From Pasteurella atlantica (lineage in GTDB: Bacteria > Pseudomonadota > Gammaproteobacteria > Enterobacterales > Pasteurellaceae), in contig NZ_OY856306.1 of assembly GCF_963693435.1 (NCBI RefSeq), positions 496,001-560,000 on the forward strand: a stretch of 64,000 bases of DNA, in the 5' to 3' direction. Below are positions 32,678 to 42,162 of this stretch, one piece after another. Under the pieces are notes generated by a model, which made no database searches, was not told the DNA's origin, and was given only the letters and a program-made list of their open reading frames with translations. The position numbers and the translations under genes were made by a program. Positions within the stretch are counted from its first letter, which is position 1. Each line of letters opens with the position of its first letter.

Positions 32678-33190
32678 TTATTCAATAGGTTTCTTTTCTA
32701 CAAAGGTATTTTTTACCCTTTTTGAGTACTTAAGGTATGGAATCCATATAGCACAACTAATAATTAGCTTGATAATAGGTGTTATAGTTTCTTTATCAAA
32801 AAATTCACTATTAGGCATAAAACCATTCATAACAGAAAAACTTAAAAAAGTATCTGAAGTAACAAATCCTAAGTTAGCTAGTAATATATAAATATAATAC
32901 TTTGGAAATTTATAATTTTTTGAAAAAAATAAAGCACATACATAAAACCACAAAAGTAGAAATATAATATTAAAAGTTAATTCAAAAATAAATAAAGGCA
33001 TAAAGTAAGGAATATAATATTCAGAGTTTGTAGATGTAAATAACTCTAAATAACCGTCATTTAGAAAAGGGTAAAGATTTTGTGAAATAAAATAAATTAT
33101 TTTAAGAAAGCTAAGAATAATGGTTATTCCTAATAAAACTAACCAGCCACCAATCTCTTGTGTTCTCTTTTTCTTAACTTCTAAAGACAT
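32678..33190 (-). CDS. DUF2569 family membrane protein
   Basis: 170 residues with four predicted membrane segments (about 15-35, 60-85, 95-120, 140-155). The N-terminal QEIGGWLVLLGI and the C-terminal WIPYLKYSKRVKNTFVEK are typical of DUF2569 (YdgK-like) proteins, which have no assigned function. It is very AT-rich. It follows prfA on the same strand by 24 bp, where prmC is more usual in this family, so it may be an insertion or replacement. Confidence 0.75.
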   Translation of the reverse strand: MSLEVKKKRTQEIGGWLVLLGITIILSFLKIIYFISQNLYPFLNDGYLELFTSTNSEYYIPYFMPLFIFELTFNIIFLLLWFYVCALFFSKNYKFPKYYIYILLANLGFVTSDTFLSFSVMNGFMPNSEFFDKETITPIIKLIISCAIWIPYLKYSKRVKNTFVEKKPIE

Positions 33191-33214
33191 ATATTCCTTC
33201 TTTATTGAAAGTAA

Positions 33215-34291
33215 TTATTCCGACAATGCCGCTAACTGATCCGCTTGATATTCAGTAATAATCGGCTGGATTAACTCTTCCATTTTGCCATTCATTACTT
33301 CATCTAAACGGTATAACGTCAAGTTGATACGATGATCCGTTACTCGTCCTTGTGGGTAGTTATAAGTACGGATTTTATCACTGCGATCCCCTGAACCTAA
33401 CAGGTTACGGCGAGTGTCTGCTTGTTGTGCAGCTTGACGTTCTTGCTCAGCTTGAACGATACGAGAGGCAAGCACCGACATTGCTTTGGCTTTGTTTTTG
33501 TGCTGTGAACGTTCGTCTTGACACTCAACCACGATACCTGTTGGTAAGTGAGTAATACGCACCGCAGAATCGGTGGTATTAACGTGCTGACCACCTGCCC
33601 CCGACGCACGGAAAGTATCAATTTTCAAATCAGATGGATTGATTTCTGGCAATTCTGATTCAGGTAACTCAGGCATAACCGCAATTGTACAAGCCGAAGT
33701 ATGAATTCGTCCTTGCGATTCGGTTTTTGGTACACGTTGCACACGATGACCGCCTGACTCAAATTTCAACTTACCGTAAACGCTATCGCCACTGATTTTC
33801 ACAATGATTTCTTTATATCCGCCTTGCTCACTTTCACTTGCCGACATTTCTTCGACACGCCAGCGTTGGTTTTCTGCGTAGCGAGAATACATACGGTATA
33901 AATCCCCCGCAAAAATCCCTGCTTCATCGCCACCCGTTCCTGCACGGATCTCTAAGTAACAATTATATTCATCATTTGGATCTTTTGGTAATAATAGAAT
34001 TTGCAGTTGCTGTTCAAGTTCAGGAATTTGTGCTTCGCTTTCGGCAATTTCTTCTTCCGCCATTTCTTTCATTGTTGGATCGTTTAACAAGATTTTTGCT
34101 TCTTCAATATTTTCTTGTAATTGTTGCCATTGAGAAAAAGTTTTAACCACATCTTCAAGCTGTGAATATTCTTTTGAATAGGTTCGAAACTTGTCTTGAT
34201 CACTGATAATACCCGCATCACCTAACAAAGCTTGTAATTCTTCATAACGTTCCGTTAGGCTTTCTAATTTTGTAATAATTGATTGTTTCAT
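33215..34291 (-). CDS. prfA: Peptide chain release factor 1
   Basis: 358 residues. It reads UAA and UAG and triggers peptide release. The GGQ motif is in [19 protein letters not shown], and the codon-recognition tripeptide appears as PKT in [15 protein letters not shown] (Pro-x-Thr as in RF1). The N-terminal coiled region and the C-terminal [18 protein letters not shown] are full length. No prmC, which methylates the GGQ glutamine, is found beside it. Confidence 0.97.
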   Translation of the reverse strand: MKQSIITKLESLTERYEELQALLGDAGIISDQDKFRTYSKEYSQLEDVVKTFSQWQQLQENIEEAKILLNDPTMKEMAEEEIAESEAQIPELEQQLQILLLPKDPNDEYNCYLEIRAGTGGDEAGIFAGDLYRMYSRYAENQRWRVEEMSASESEQGGYKEIIVKISGDSVYGKLKFESGGHRVQRVPKTESQGRIHTSACTIAVMPELPESELPEINPSDLKIDTFRASGAGGQHVNTTDSAVRITHLPTGIVVECQDERSQHKNKAKAMSVLASRIVQAEQERQAAQQADTRRNLLGSGDRSDKIRTYNYPQGRVTDHRINLTLYRLDEVMNGKMEELIQPIITEYQADQLAALSE

Positions 34292-34407
34292 AATTTTATT
34301 TTCAGCTATTTTTTGTAAAATTTAATATAAAAATGACCGCTTATTGTAACGGAAAATCACCTAAATTGCTTGTATAATATTACTTTTTACTGTGGATAAA
34401 ATCGAAA

Positions 34408-34800
34408 ATGAATCATAAACCTTGCCCTTGTCAATCAAACAAAAGTTACGCCGAATGTTGCGAACCTTTTCATCAACACATCGCAACACCACTCACCGCC
34501 GAACAGCTAATGCGTTCACGTTACAGTGCTTATACGCTGATCAATATTAATTATATTGTAGAAACCACCCTACCAAGTCAGCAAAAACACTTAGATAAAT
34601 CCGCAATGGAACAATGGGCTAAAATGACTAAATGGTGTGGTTTAGAGATTGTGGCGCATAATCCTACGTTTGCTAAAAACAGAGCAACGGTAGAATTTAA
34701 GGCTTATTTCAAAACTGAGCAAAAAATAGCAGAACACCACGAATTATCGCTTTTTATTTATAAAGGGAATAAATGGTATTTTGTGGATCCGAATGTATAA
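34408..34800 (+). CDS. ychJ: YchJ-like SEC-C / UPF0225 protein
   Basis: 130 residues, starting MNHKPCPCQSNKSYAECCEP. The Cys-x-Cys ... Cys-Cys cluster is the SEC-C zinc motif, and TAEQLMRSRYSAYTLINI is the UPF0225 block. E. coli YchJ carries a second zinc motif at its C-terminus; here the protein stops after KWYFVDPNV and lacks it. Function is unknown. It is convergent with the autotransporter gene across a shared terminator. Confidence 0.82.
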   Translation: MNHKPCPCQSNKSYAECCEPFHQHIATPLTAEQLMRSRYSAYTLININYIVETTLPSQQKHLDKSAMEQWAKMTKWCGLEIVAHNPTFAKNRATVEFKAYFKTEQKIAEHHELSLFIYKGNKWYFVDPNV

Positions 34801-34836
34801 AAAACCTCTTAACACTAAAAATAGTCCTAAGAGGTA
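34800..34836 (-). terminator. Terminator between ychJ and the autotransporter gene
   Basis: ACCTCTTA (34804-34811) pairs with TAAGAGGT (34828-34835). The minus strand continues AGGTTTTTTA, giving a proper T run for the autotransporter transcript. The plus-strand side is weaker. Confidence 0.7.
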
Positions 34837-34863
34837 TAAAATTTTAAATAAATACAATATTAT

Positions 34864-35919
34864 TTAGAATGAGTAAGAAACACCGCCACCTACTGATAAT
34901 TGTGAGCCAGCTAAGCCTATTGAAAGTTTCATTGCGGTTCCATTTTCATAATAACGTCCTACACCTGCTGCAAGTGCTGTTTTCTGATCATAATGACCCA
35001 TACCAATACCAACAGTCGTTTTCCCTACAATAGCAGGAAGAGGGATATTTGACATAGCAGCAACACTTGCAATACCTCTACTACTGGTATTACGATTATG
35101 CTTCACTTTATTATTTACTTGATTGTAACGGTTATTTAGATCAGTTTTAATATGGTTAATTTCATTAGTATTATTTCTAATAAGATTCGTACTTTGTATT
35201 ATTTGATTTGTATTTGTAGAGAGCAATTGCTGTGTACCTCTTACATTTTCTAGTACATCACGAGTACTTTTCTCAACAAGTTTTGTTTTTTCTTTAACTT
35301 GATTGATTTCTACTCCATAATCATTCACTTTTTGAGTTATATTTTTTACTTCTTTTTGCAAACCTTGATTATTTTTTCCTATAATTTCGATTTGCTTCTT
35401 ATCTTGCTCAATTTCCTTTTTGTTTTTAGCGATTGTTTCTTTTGCTTCTTTATAATTTGAACTTCTTTCAACAACAGTATCTGCTGTTTTTTCAAGTATA
35501 TTATTTGTTGCTTTTACTACTTCATTAGGTATATTATAAATAGTATTGATAAATGCACCAGGAAGGCTCTCTTCTGAAATATTTCTAATTTGAGCAGCAT
35601 TATCAATAATACTTGTTACTTCTTTTCCTAAATCAGAAGATAACTTTATCACTTTACTAATTTTCCCATTTGCAAGACTTGCTCCTAAACCAAATATTCC
35701 ACCGATGAAACCACTATTAGGATTAATGATATCACCTTTTAATAGTTCCCCGATTGTTTCTTTATGACGGTATAAAGTGGCTGGAATATTTGCAGTATGA
35801 TAAATAATATTTGAGATATTTAATGCAATATTTGGTTTGGCTGCTTCAACTGCAAAAGAGGTATTTGAGAGAGAGAAACTCATTAGTATAACTAATGAAA
35901 GTTTATTTATTTTTGTCAT
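34864..35919 (-). CDS. Small trimeric autotransporter (YadA-type anchor), headless
   Basis: 351 residues. A signal peptide (about 1-24, ending SFAVEA) leads to a unique N-terminal part (about 25-165) without YadA-head or Hia-type repeats. Residues about 165-285 are a long polar coiled coil with many Asn (NTNQIIQSTNLIRNNTNEIN). The C-terminal 70 residues are the YadA anchor (IVGKTTVGIGMGHYDQKTAL ... VGGGVSYSF) that forms a trimeric outer-membrane barrel. Family members are adhesins; this one has stalk and anchor but no recognised binding head. AAGGATAC precedes the ATG. A perfect hairpin lies 43-70 bp upstream. Confidence 0.85.
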   Translation of the reverse strand: MTKINKLSLVILMSFSLSNTSFAVEAAKPNIALNISNIIYHTANIPATLYRHKETIGELLKGDIINPNSGFIGGIFGLGASLANGKISKVIKLSSDLGKEVTSIIDNAAQIRNISEESLPGAFINTIYNIPNEVVKATNNILEKTADTVVERSSNYKEAKETIAKNKKEIEQDKKQIEIIGKNNQGLQKEVKNITQKVNDYGVEINQVKEKTKLVEKSTRDVLENVRGTQQLLSTNTNQIIQSTNLIRNNTNEINHIKTDLNNRYNQVNNKVKHNRNTSSRGIASVAAMSNIPLPAIVGKTTVGIGMGHYDQKTALAAGVGRYYENGTAMKLSIGLAGSQLSVGGGVSYSF

Positions 35920-36260
35920 ATATGTATCCTTACATAAATTTCGCTAAAAAACGATTCCATATATTTTATAGCCCAATGCTATAAAATAGGCTGGCGATTA
36001 TATATCTATATTTTGTATTTTTATACTAAATACTGTGAAATTATTTAATAATTTAAATTTTGTGCTATTTTTTTGTCCAATGTTATATTTTTTGTACACT
36101 TTAATCTATATATAGACATTTTTTATTAATTTTTATCCTATTAAAACTTCATAATATTTAAATTATAATCATCTTTTTAAGATTATTACTTTCTTATTTT
36201 CGTTATTTTCCTTAAAATCGAATAAACTAAAGCGGTCAGATCTTTATAAGAATTTACAAA
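35920..36260. other. 341-bp AT-rich gap between the autotransporter and recG
   Basis: Divergent upstream region with no gene. It contains a perfect hairpin (35962-35988) near the autotransporter start and an uptake word AAGCGGTCAGA just before recG. No sequence stands out as a promoter pair because of the extreme AT content. Confidence 0.6.
35962..35988 (-). promoter_or_regulatory. Perfect hairpin/operator-like palindrome upstream of the autotransporter
   Basis: TATTTTATAG (35962-35971) and CTATAAAATA (35979-35988) are exact complements with a 7-nt spacer. It lies 43-70 bp before the autotransporter ATG, so it could be an operator or a 5' mRNA structure. Confidence 0.45.
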
Positions 36261-38354
36261 ATGAATAATGAATTATTAGACGGTGTACCTTTAACTGCAT
36301 TGGCAGGTGTTGGCGTAAAAATTGCGGAGCGGTTGAGTAAAATTGGAATTAACAACTTGCAGGATTTGTTATTTCATTTGCCGTTTCGCTATGAAGATCG
36401 TACTCGCATTACACCAATTTGTGACGCACGCCCTGAAAGTTATGTGACGGTTGAAGGCTATGTTCAGTTAGCTGAAATTCAGTTTGGGCGACGCAGAATG
36501 TTGAATGTGGTTATTTCCGATAGCACCAGCAAAATCGCATTGAAATTCTTTAATTTTAATATGGGAATGAAAAATAGTTTTACGGTTGGGGCAAGGGTAA
36601 AAGCCTTTGGGGAAGTAAAACGTGGACGTTTTATGGCGGAAATTCATCATCCTGAATATCAAATTATTTATAATAATCGACCTGTTGTACTCGCTGAAAG
36701 TTTAACCCCTGTTTATTCCACCACCGAAGGATTAAAACAAAATGCGTTGCGGAAATTAACGGATCAAGCATTAGTATTATTGGATCGTGTCAAGGTATCT
36801 GAATTATTGCCTGACCAATTTAATCCTCATCAATACAGTTTAAAAGAAGCCTTAAAATTGTTACACCGTCCACCGCCAAGCATTTCTGCCGAAGAGCTAG
36901 AAAAAGGACAGCACCCTGCTCAAAAACGCTTAATTTTTGAGGAATTATTGGCACACAACTTAGCAATGCAGCAGCTGAAAGTGGGGGCAAAACAACATTT
37001 AGCGGAAAGTTTACATTATCAAAGTGATCTCAAACAGCGTTTTTTAGCAAGCCTACCTTTCTCGCCGACCAATGCACAGAGCCGAGTTACCCAAGAAATC
37101 GAGCAAGATTTGGCGAAACCCCAACCGATGATGCGATTAGTACAAGGCGATGTGGGATCAGGTAAAACCTTAGTCGCAGCATTGGCGGCATTATTGGCGA
37201 TTGATAATAGCAAACAGGTTGCGTTAATGGCACCGACTGAAATTCTAGCAGAACAGCACGCCATCAATTTTGCAAATTGGCTCAATCCTTTTGGCATTGA
37301 AGTGGGGTGGCTTGCTGGAAAAGTGAAGGGAAAAGCTCGCAAAGTACAACTGGAAGCGATTAAAAATAACAAAGTACAAATGATTGTGGGTACCCACGCT
37401 CTGTTTCAAGATGAAGTGGAATTTGCGGATCTTAGCCTTGTGATTATCGATGAACAGCACCGTTTTGGAGTACATCAACGGTTAACTTTGCGAGAAAAAG
37501 GCACCAAAATGATTAACGGCGAAAATATCTACCCACATCAGCTAATTATGACAGCAACCCCCATTCCTCGAACCTTAGCGATGACCGTTTATGCGGATTT
37601 AGATACCTCCATTATTGATGAACTTCCGCCAGGTAGAACCCCGATTACCACAGTGGCAATTTCCGAAGATCGCCGAGCGGAAATTGTTCAGCGTGTTTAT
37701 CAAGCCTGTAAAAATGAAAAACGTCAGGCTTACTGGGTGTGTACTTTGATTGATGAATCCGAAGTGTTAGAAGCACAGGCGGCTGAATCTATCGCCGAAG
37801 ATTTAAGCCGAGCCTTGCCTGATTTACGTATTGGTTTAGTTCACGGTCGAATGAAACCCCAAGAAAAACAAGCCATTATGATGGAGTTTAAGCAAGCAAA
37901 TTTAGATTTATTGGTGGCGACAACGGTAATTGAAGTAGGGGTTGATGTGCCAAATGCCAGTTTAATGATTATTGAAAACTCAGAGCGTTTAGGTTTAGCG
38001 CAACTTCATCAGTTGCGTGGGCGTGTCGGTCGTGGGGCAACCGCTTCTCACTGTGTGCTAATGTACAAACCGCCACTAGGTAAAATTTCTAAAAAACGTT
38101 TGCAAGTATTAAGAGATAGCCAAGACGGTTTTCTTATTGCTGAAAAAGATCTTGAAATCAGAGGGCCGGGTGAAGTATTGGGTACGAAACAAACAGGAAT
38201 GGCAGAATTTAAAATTGCTAATTTAATGCGAGATCGTAAAATGATTCCGTTAGTGCAACATTATGCAAAACAACTTATTTTACAAGATCCTGCTATTGCT
38301 CAACAGCTCATTGATCGCTGGCTTGATAATCGTACTACGTATGGCAATGCTTAA
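36261..38354 (+). CDS. recG: ATP-dependent DNA helicase RecG
   Basis: 697 residues. It remodels stalled replication forks and Holliday junctions. The N-terminal wedge/OB domain (about 1-180) precedes the helicase core: Walker A GDVGSGKT, DEQHRFGVHQRL (motif II), MTATPIPRTLAMTVY (motif III), and LRGRVGRGATASHCVL (motif VI). An uptake word lies 25 bp before the ATG. It converges on dtd across an uptake-word dyad. Confidence 0.97.
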   Translation: MNNELLDGVPLTALAGVGVKIAERLSKIGINNLQDLLFHLPFRYEDRTRITPICDARPESYVTVEGYVQLAEIQFGRRRMLNVVISDSTSKIALKFFNFNMGMKNSFTVGARVKAFGEVKRGRFMAEIHHPEYQIIYNNRPVVLAESLTPVYSTTEGLKQNALRKLTDQALVLLDRVKVSELLPDQFNPHQYSLKEALKLLHRPPPSISAEELEKGQHPAQKRLIFEELLAHNLAMQQLKVGAKQHLAESLHYQSDLKQRFLASLPFSPTNAQSRVTQEIEQDLAKPQPMMRLVQGDVGSGKTLVAALAALLAIDNSKQVALMAPTEILAEQHAINFANWLNPFGIEVGWLAGKVKGKARKVQLEAIKNNKVQMIVGTHALFQDEVEFADLSLVIIDEQHRFGVHQRLTLREKGTKMINGENIYPHQLIMTATPIPRTLAMTVYADLDTSIIDELPPGRTPITTVAISEDRRAEIVQRVYQACKNEKRQAYWVCTLIDESEVLEAQAAESIAEDLSRALPDLRIGLVHGRMKPQEKQAIMMEFKQANLDLLVATTVIEVGVDVPNASLMIIENSERLGLAQLHQLRGRVGRGATASHCVLMYKPPLGKISKKRLQVLRDSQDGFLIAEKDLEIRGPGEVLGTKQTGMAEFKIANLMRDRKMIPLVQHYAKQLILQDPAIAQQLIDRWLDNRTTYGNA

Positions 38355-38406
38355 GCGGTACGATGTTATTCAAAATTTGCAAAAAATGAAAATAATCCTA
38401 CCGCTT
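38353..38406. repeat. Inverted pair of uptake words between recG and dtd
   Basis: AAGCGGTACGATGTTATT (38353-38370) pairs imperfectly with AATAATCCTACCGCTT (38391-38406) around CAAAATTTGCAAAAAATG. It overlaps the recG stop codon region and lies between convergent genes, a likely bidirectional terminator. Confidence 0.7.
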
Positions 38407-38412
38407 CTAAAC

Positions 38413-38847
38413 CTAAACTTGTAACCAGAAAGTGACAGGTCCATCGTTTTGGAGGCTGACTTGCATATCCCCGCCAAACTTTCCTGTCTGAGTGTTTATT
38501 TTGCTTTTTGCTTGTTGTGAGAAGTAGTCATACAACGCTTCTGCATCAACGGGATTTGCACCTTTAGAAAAACTTGGTCGTAATCCTTTTTGAGTATCTG
38601 CCGCAAGCGTAAATTGTGAAACGATAAGTAAATGCCCATTTGCTTGTTGTACGTTTAAATTCATTTTTCCCTGTTCATCTTCAAAGATACGATAACCTAA
38701 TACTTTATCCAACAATCGATCTGCTTTCGTTTGGTCATCCTCTTTTTCGACACCTAATAAAACTAATAAACCACTTTCAATTTGACCTACGGTTTGCTCG
38801 TTTATTTCGACTTTTGCCCATTTTACTCGTTGAATTAATGCAATCAT
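38413..38847 (-). CDS. dtd: D-aminoacyl-tRNA deacylase
   Basis: 144 residues. It hydrolyses D-amino acids mischarged on tRNA. The two active-site motifs are visible: [17 protein letters not shown] and the cis-proline motif [11 protein letters not shown] at the C-terminus. The first codons overlap the end of yihY by 4 bp. Confidence 0.96.
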   Translation of the reverse strand: MIALIQRVKWAKVEINEQTVGQIESGLLVLLGVEKEDDQTKADRLLDKVLGYRIFEDEQGKMNLNVQQANGHLLIVSQFTLAADTQKGLRPSFSKGANPVDAEALYDYFSQQAKSKINTQTGKFGGDMQVSLQNDGPVTFWLQV

Positions 38848-39692
38848 TTTAATTCCTCATTATTTTCAATCTCTAAAACACCCACGTTAATCAGCATTAT
38901 ATCCTTAAATACTGCTGAAACTTGAGCACCAATTAACACAACCAACCAACTTAAATGAATCCATACTATCATTATGGGCAATACGGCTAAAGCACCATAA
39001 ATAGCTTGATAGGATGGAAAGGTGGTGATGTACCAAATAAAGACTTGTTTACCAAGAGTGAAAAAAATGGCAGCCAATAATGCTCCGATAGCAGCGTGCC
39101 TAAACAACACGGTAGTATTAGGCACAATGGTATAAACTAAAGTAAACAACAACCAAGTTATAAAAAATGGAACCAGAGAAAGGAATGGGGTACTTACCGC
39201 GAGCATTCCTTCTGGATTTAAAATTTCTAAAGAAAGTATGTAAGTACTTACCGAAATACTTACACCAACAAGTAATGGTCCTAGTGTCAAAATCATCCAG
39301 TAAATAGCAAAAGAAATCAGCCAACGACGTTTTTGAGTTTTGTGCCACATTGCATTCAAGGTATTATCAATATTTGAAATCAGTAGCAGTGCAATCGCAA
39401 TTAATACCATTGTACCTACAGCACTCATTTTACGAGAATTATTGACAAAATTATCAAGATGGGTTTGTACTACATCTCCTATGCTTGGAGCAAAGTTATT
39501 GTAAATAAAGGCTTTTAATTCACCCGTCACTTCATTAAAAATAGGAAATGCCGCAAAAATAGAGAACATCACCATAATTAATGGCACAATGGCAAGCATT
39601 GTATTATAGGTTAAATGCCCTGCAGCCATTGTTAACTTATTTTCAATAAAACGTAATTTAAAAACTTTAATAAATAATAAAAATTGTTGCAT
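38844..39692 (-). CDS. yihY: YihY-family inner-membrane protein
   Basis: 282 residues from the ATG at 39692, which has TAGGAGAATTT upstream; an in-frame GTG at 39707 overlaps that site. Six hydrophobic segments and the block [20 protein letters not shown] identify the YihY/virulence-factor-BrkB family. The old name RNase BN is wrong for this family. The function is not established. It is paired with dtd, as in many gammaproteobacteria. Confidence 0.92.
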   Translation of the reverse strand: MQQFLLFIKVFKLRFIENKLTMAAGHLTYNTMLAIVPLIMVMFSIFAAFPIFNEVTGELKAFIYNNFAPSIGDVVQTHLDNFVNNSRKMSAVGTMVLIAIALLLISNIDNTLNAMWHKTQKRRWLISFAIYWMILTLGPLLVGVSISVSTYILSLEILNPEGMLAVSTPFLSLVPFFITWLLFTLVYTIVPNTTVLFRHAAIGALLAAIFFTLGKQVFIWYITTFPSYQAIYGALAVLPIMIVWIHLSWLVVLIGAQVSAVFKDIMLINVGVLEIENNEELK

Positions 39693-39755
39693 AAATTCTC
39701 CTATCACTTACTTTATTATAACGTAAGCGGTATGATTAGTTTACTTTTTTGCAAA

Positions 39756-39980
39756 TTAATGGTGCATAATCGCATCACGAAACACCAAATAAGCAGACTT
39801 ATCCACTTGAAAATCGGTATTTTCTAACAGCATTAAAATATCAATCAAATTTTTATAAGCGTACATATATAGCTCATAATTATTGTGATGATGATAGCCA
39901 CTGCTATCAGGCTTTAAGCTGTTTTCCGTGCCAACGGTGTAAACCGACATAAATCTTGTAATATATTGCCGAAAGGCTCG
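39756..39980 (-). pseudogene. Fragment of a chondroitin-sulfate-ABC-lyase-like enzyme (PL8)
   Basis: The reverse strand reads RAFRQYITRFMSVYTVGTEN then SLKPDSSGYHHHNNYELYMY then AYKNLIDILMLLENTDFQVD and ends RDAIMHH-stop. From memory, Proteus chondroitinase ABC has SHYITG...GLRPDGTAWRHEGNYPGYSF..FKN..QLIYLLRDTPFSV..........KKAM at its active site. The match runs over about 69 residues with one gap, including YIT, L-K/R-PD, H-x2-NY-x2-Y, KN, LL-x2-T-x-F-x-V and AM. The His and the Tyr seven residues later, catalytic in the Proteus enzyme, are kept. The intact enzyme is about 1000 residues, so this is a remnant between stop codons at both ends. Confidence 0.6.
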
Positions 39981-40313
39981 CTAATTTGATAATTCCTTAC
40001 CAACGATATAGAGCAGTCGTTTTTGGTTAGCTTCGGTCAAAAACTCAATACTAAAAACACCTTTTCGTGAAAATTTTCTAAATGTATAACCACGATTATC
40101 AACCTTTAATGTGCTATTGCACAAACTTTCATAAGTTAATTTTATAGTTTTATTGACCTTTTTCCTGATTTTTTCATCTTGTGGATTGTGGTTTAAATAA
40201 TCAACCAAAACACCGATAAAGGCAACCTCTTTATAAGAATTTACACGCTTTTTTGACTTTATTTTCTGAAAAGATTTTGTAGGTCGGGTTAGCCTTAGCG
40301 TAACCCGACACAT
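39981..40313 (-). CDS. Unrecognised ORF starting inside a palindromic repeat
   Basis: 110 codons, in the same frame as, and directly upstream of, the lyase fragment, separated from it by a single TAG. The apparent start MCRVTLRLTRPTKSFQ is encoded by the palindrome at 40279-40312, so the N-terminus is probably not real. The rest is basic, with NHNPQDEKIRKKVNKTIKLT and GYTFRKFSRKGVFSIEFLTE. I recognise no family. It may be the 3' part of a disrupted gene. No good ribosome-binding site was found. Confidence 0.4.
   Translation of the reverse strand: MCRVTLRLTRPTKSFQKIKSKKRVNSYKEVAFIGVLVDYLNHNPQDEKIRKKVNKTIKLTYESLCNSTLKVDNRGYTFRKFSRKGVFSIEFLTEANQKRLLYIVGKELSN
40279..40312. repeat. Interspersed palindromic element (TCGGGTTA..TAACCCGA)
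   Basis: TCGGGTTA (40284-40291) and TAACCCGA (40301-40308) form an 8-bp stem around GCCTTAGCG, within GTAGG...CACATT. This word type (tgtcgggttacgc..aaggctaacccgacctac) is familiar from many gammaproteobacterial intergenic regions. Here it creates the apparent start of the ORF at 39981-40313. Confidence 0.65.
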
Positions 40314-40352
40314 TCTCCATAATGGAAAATATTGTCGTATTACGCCACGTTA

Positions 40353-40826
40353 TTATTTTATTCTATTAACTTGACAGTTATAACAGCCTGGACTTGAGTT
40401 GTGAATTTGAATGTATTTAGCAGAATTGTCTTTGAAAATATTTTCTATCTCATTTTCAAGCTTAATGCCTTCGATTGTCCTTGCGTTAATCATCATACCT
40501 TGATTATCATAAATTCTTAGAGATAAAAGTCTATGTAATAGCATTTTCGGTATTTTGTTGATGCCAATATCTGCTCTTTTTACATTTTTTCTCACAAATA
40601 TTGGTTCGCTTGCTTGATAGGGGGATGCTGTTTTATGATGCTGGAACGGTAGTAAAATTACTTCTTCTCCTATTTCCGCATCTTCAAGACTTACTCGACA
40701 AGGGTAACCTGGTTTATTGTCTACAATCATTTTTATAGCTCCTTGTGAAGCTAATTCTTCTTTACTTAAATCGAATAAATGATTAAAGTTGTTTTCAATA
40801 GCTGAAATTTTAAAGTTTACACGCAT
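40353..40826 (-). CDS. DUF1203 family protein
   Basis: 157 residues. The signature KPGYPCRVSLEDAEIGEEVI with LLPFQHHKTASPYQASEPIFVR identifies DUF1203. The family is small and cytoplasmic with no known function. A cysteine-containing end, SSPGCYNCQVNRIK, is typical for it. AAGGTAATAAAATT precedes the ATG on the reverse strand. It lies between the palindromic element and the AAA ATPase in the accessory island. Confidence 0.82.
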   Translation of the reverse strand: MRVNFKISAIENNFNHLFDLSKEELASQGAIKMIVDNKPGYPCRVSLEDAEIGEEVILLPFQHHKTASPYQASEPIFVRKNVKRADIGINKIPKMLLHRLLSLRIYDNQGMMINARTIEGIKLENEIENIFKDNSAKYIQIHNSSPGCYNCQVNRIK

Positions 40827-40917
40827 AATTTTATTACCTTTTAATTTGATTTAGAACTTGTATTTCATATTGCAAAAATCAATATATGCAATCGTAATAG
40901 CGTATCATAGCCAGTTA

Positions 40918-42144
40918 TTATTTCCCCAACAACCAATCAAATACATTCAAATGCCTTACTCCGTTTCTATTTTGGGTAAATCCATCTGTTGTAAGCAAAT
41001 ATTTCGGATAATTGTCTTTTATTTTTTCCAATGCTCCAAACTCTCGTTCTATGGTATTTTCACTGTTCATCTGCCAAGCAACTTGATAATATTCTATATC
41101 GCCTGTTTTGGTCTTACAAACAAAATCCACTTCACTATTTCGACTTGTGCCTGTCCATATTTTATTACCTCTACGAAGTAATTCCAAGTAAACAACATTT
41201 TCCAAAATATGTCCTCTGTCAGTCGTACGTTCTTTACCTTGTAAAATATTGATAAAGCCCATATCTACCAAGTAATATTTTTCTTGTGTTGCTAATTGTT
41301 TTCTTCCCTTTAAGTCAAAACGGTTGACTTTATAAAACACAAAACTTCCTGTCAAATATCTCAAATATTTTTCAACCGTATCTCGATGTATGCTTTGCCC
41401 ATCTTGTTTTAACATATTTGAAATATTGTTTGGCGAAACAGCATTGCCAACATTTGTAGCCATAAATTTAACGATATTTGCAAATGCTCGTTTGTCATTT
41501 ATCTGATGTCGTTGTGTAATATCTTTTTCTACAATAGTTGTATAAATTGCTTCCAAATATTCGTAAATTTTATCAAATCCCAACTCTCGTAACTCTACAC
41601 CTTTGGGTAAAGATGTTTCATTTACATAATCGAAAAACAACGCTTCGTAATTCAAATATTTGTTATTTGTGTCAATATTTCTTGCGATTAGATATTCATT
41701 GAAAGAAAAGGGTAAAATTGAGATTTCAATATATCGACCACTTAACAACGTTGCCAATTCGCTTGATAATAAAAAAGCATTTGAACCTGTGATATAAACA
41801 TCTACATTTTTAGTAGCAAAAAGCCCATCGACTAATTTTTCAAATGACGGAATATTTTGTACTTCATCTAGAAAAATATAATTCTGTTTATCTGCTTGTA
41901 ACTTCTTTTTTATATCAAAATAAATATCGTCCCAATTCTTTCCTACAAAATTCTCGGGCAGTTCAAAATTATAAAACTGAATTTGTCGTTTTCCAGTACC
42001 ACACTTAAGCAATTGTTCACGATACAATTCCAAAAGTGTTGATTTCCCAGATCTACGCAATCCACTCACTACCTTTATGAGGTCTTTATCCTTATAAGAC
42101 AGTAATTTATCTATGTATTCTTTTCTATTAGTATAATTTTTCAT
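40918..42144 (-). CDS. AAA ATPase with DUF4143 C-terminal domain
   Basis: 408 residues. Walker A GLRRSGKSTLLE (about 28-39) and Walker B YIFLDEVQNI (about 93-102) belong to the AAA_14 type, with the sensor stretch VDVYITGSNAFLLSSELATL. The C-terminal half contains the DUF4143 domain with VYLELLRRGNKIWTGTSRNS and EVDFVCK, a nuclease-like E-x-D-F-x-C-K pattern. These proteins are very common in Bacteroidota and archaea and their role is unknown. No Shine-Dalgarno sequence is seen; TATCTTTG, matching a Bacteroidota -7 word, lies 6 bp before the ATG. Confidence 0.85.
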   Translation of the reverse strand: MKNYTNRKEYIDKLLSYKDKDLIKVVSGLRRSGKSTLLELYREQLLKCGTGKRQIQFYNFELPENFVGKNWDDIYFDIKKKLQADKQNYIFLDEVQNIPSFEKLVDGLFATKNVDVYITGSNAFLLSSELATLLSGRYIEISILPFSFNEYLIARNIDTNNKYLNYEALFFDYVNETSLPKGVELRELGFDKIYEYLEAIYTTIVEKDITQRHQINDKRAFANIVKFMATNVGNAVSPNNISNMLKQDGQSIHRDTVEKYLRYLTGSFVFYKVNRFDLKGRKQLATQEKYYLVDMGFINILQGKERTTDRGHILENVVYLELLRRGNKIWTGTSRNSEVDFVCKTKTGDIEYYQVAWQMNSENTIEREFGALEKIKDNYPKYLLTTDGFTQNRNGVRHLNVFDWLLGK

Positions 42145-42162
42145 AAGACAAAGATATAAAAT

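Noticed and set aside
33352-34291. Altered codon-recognition motif in release factor 1 (PKT instead of PAT)
   Set aside because: The Pro and Thr that matter for the RF1 tripeptide are kept and the middle residue varies in the family, so no change in stop-codon use is implied.
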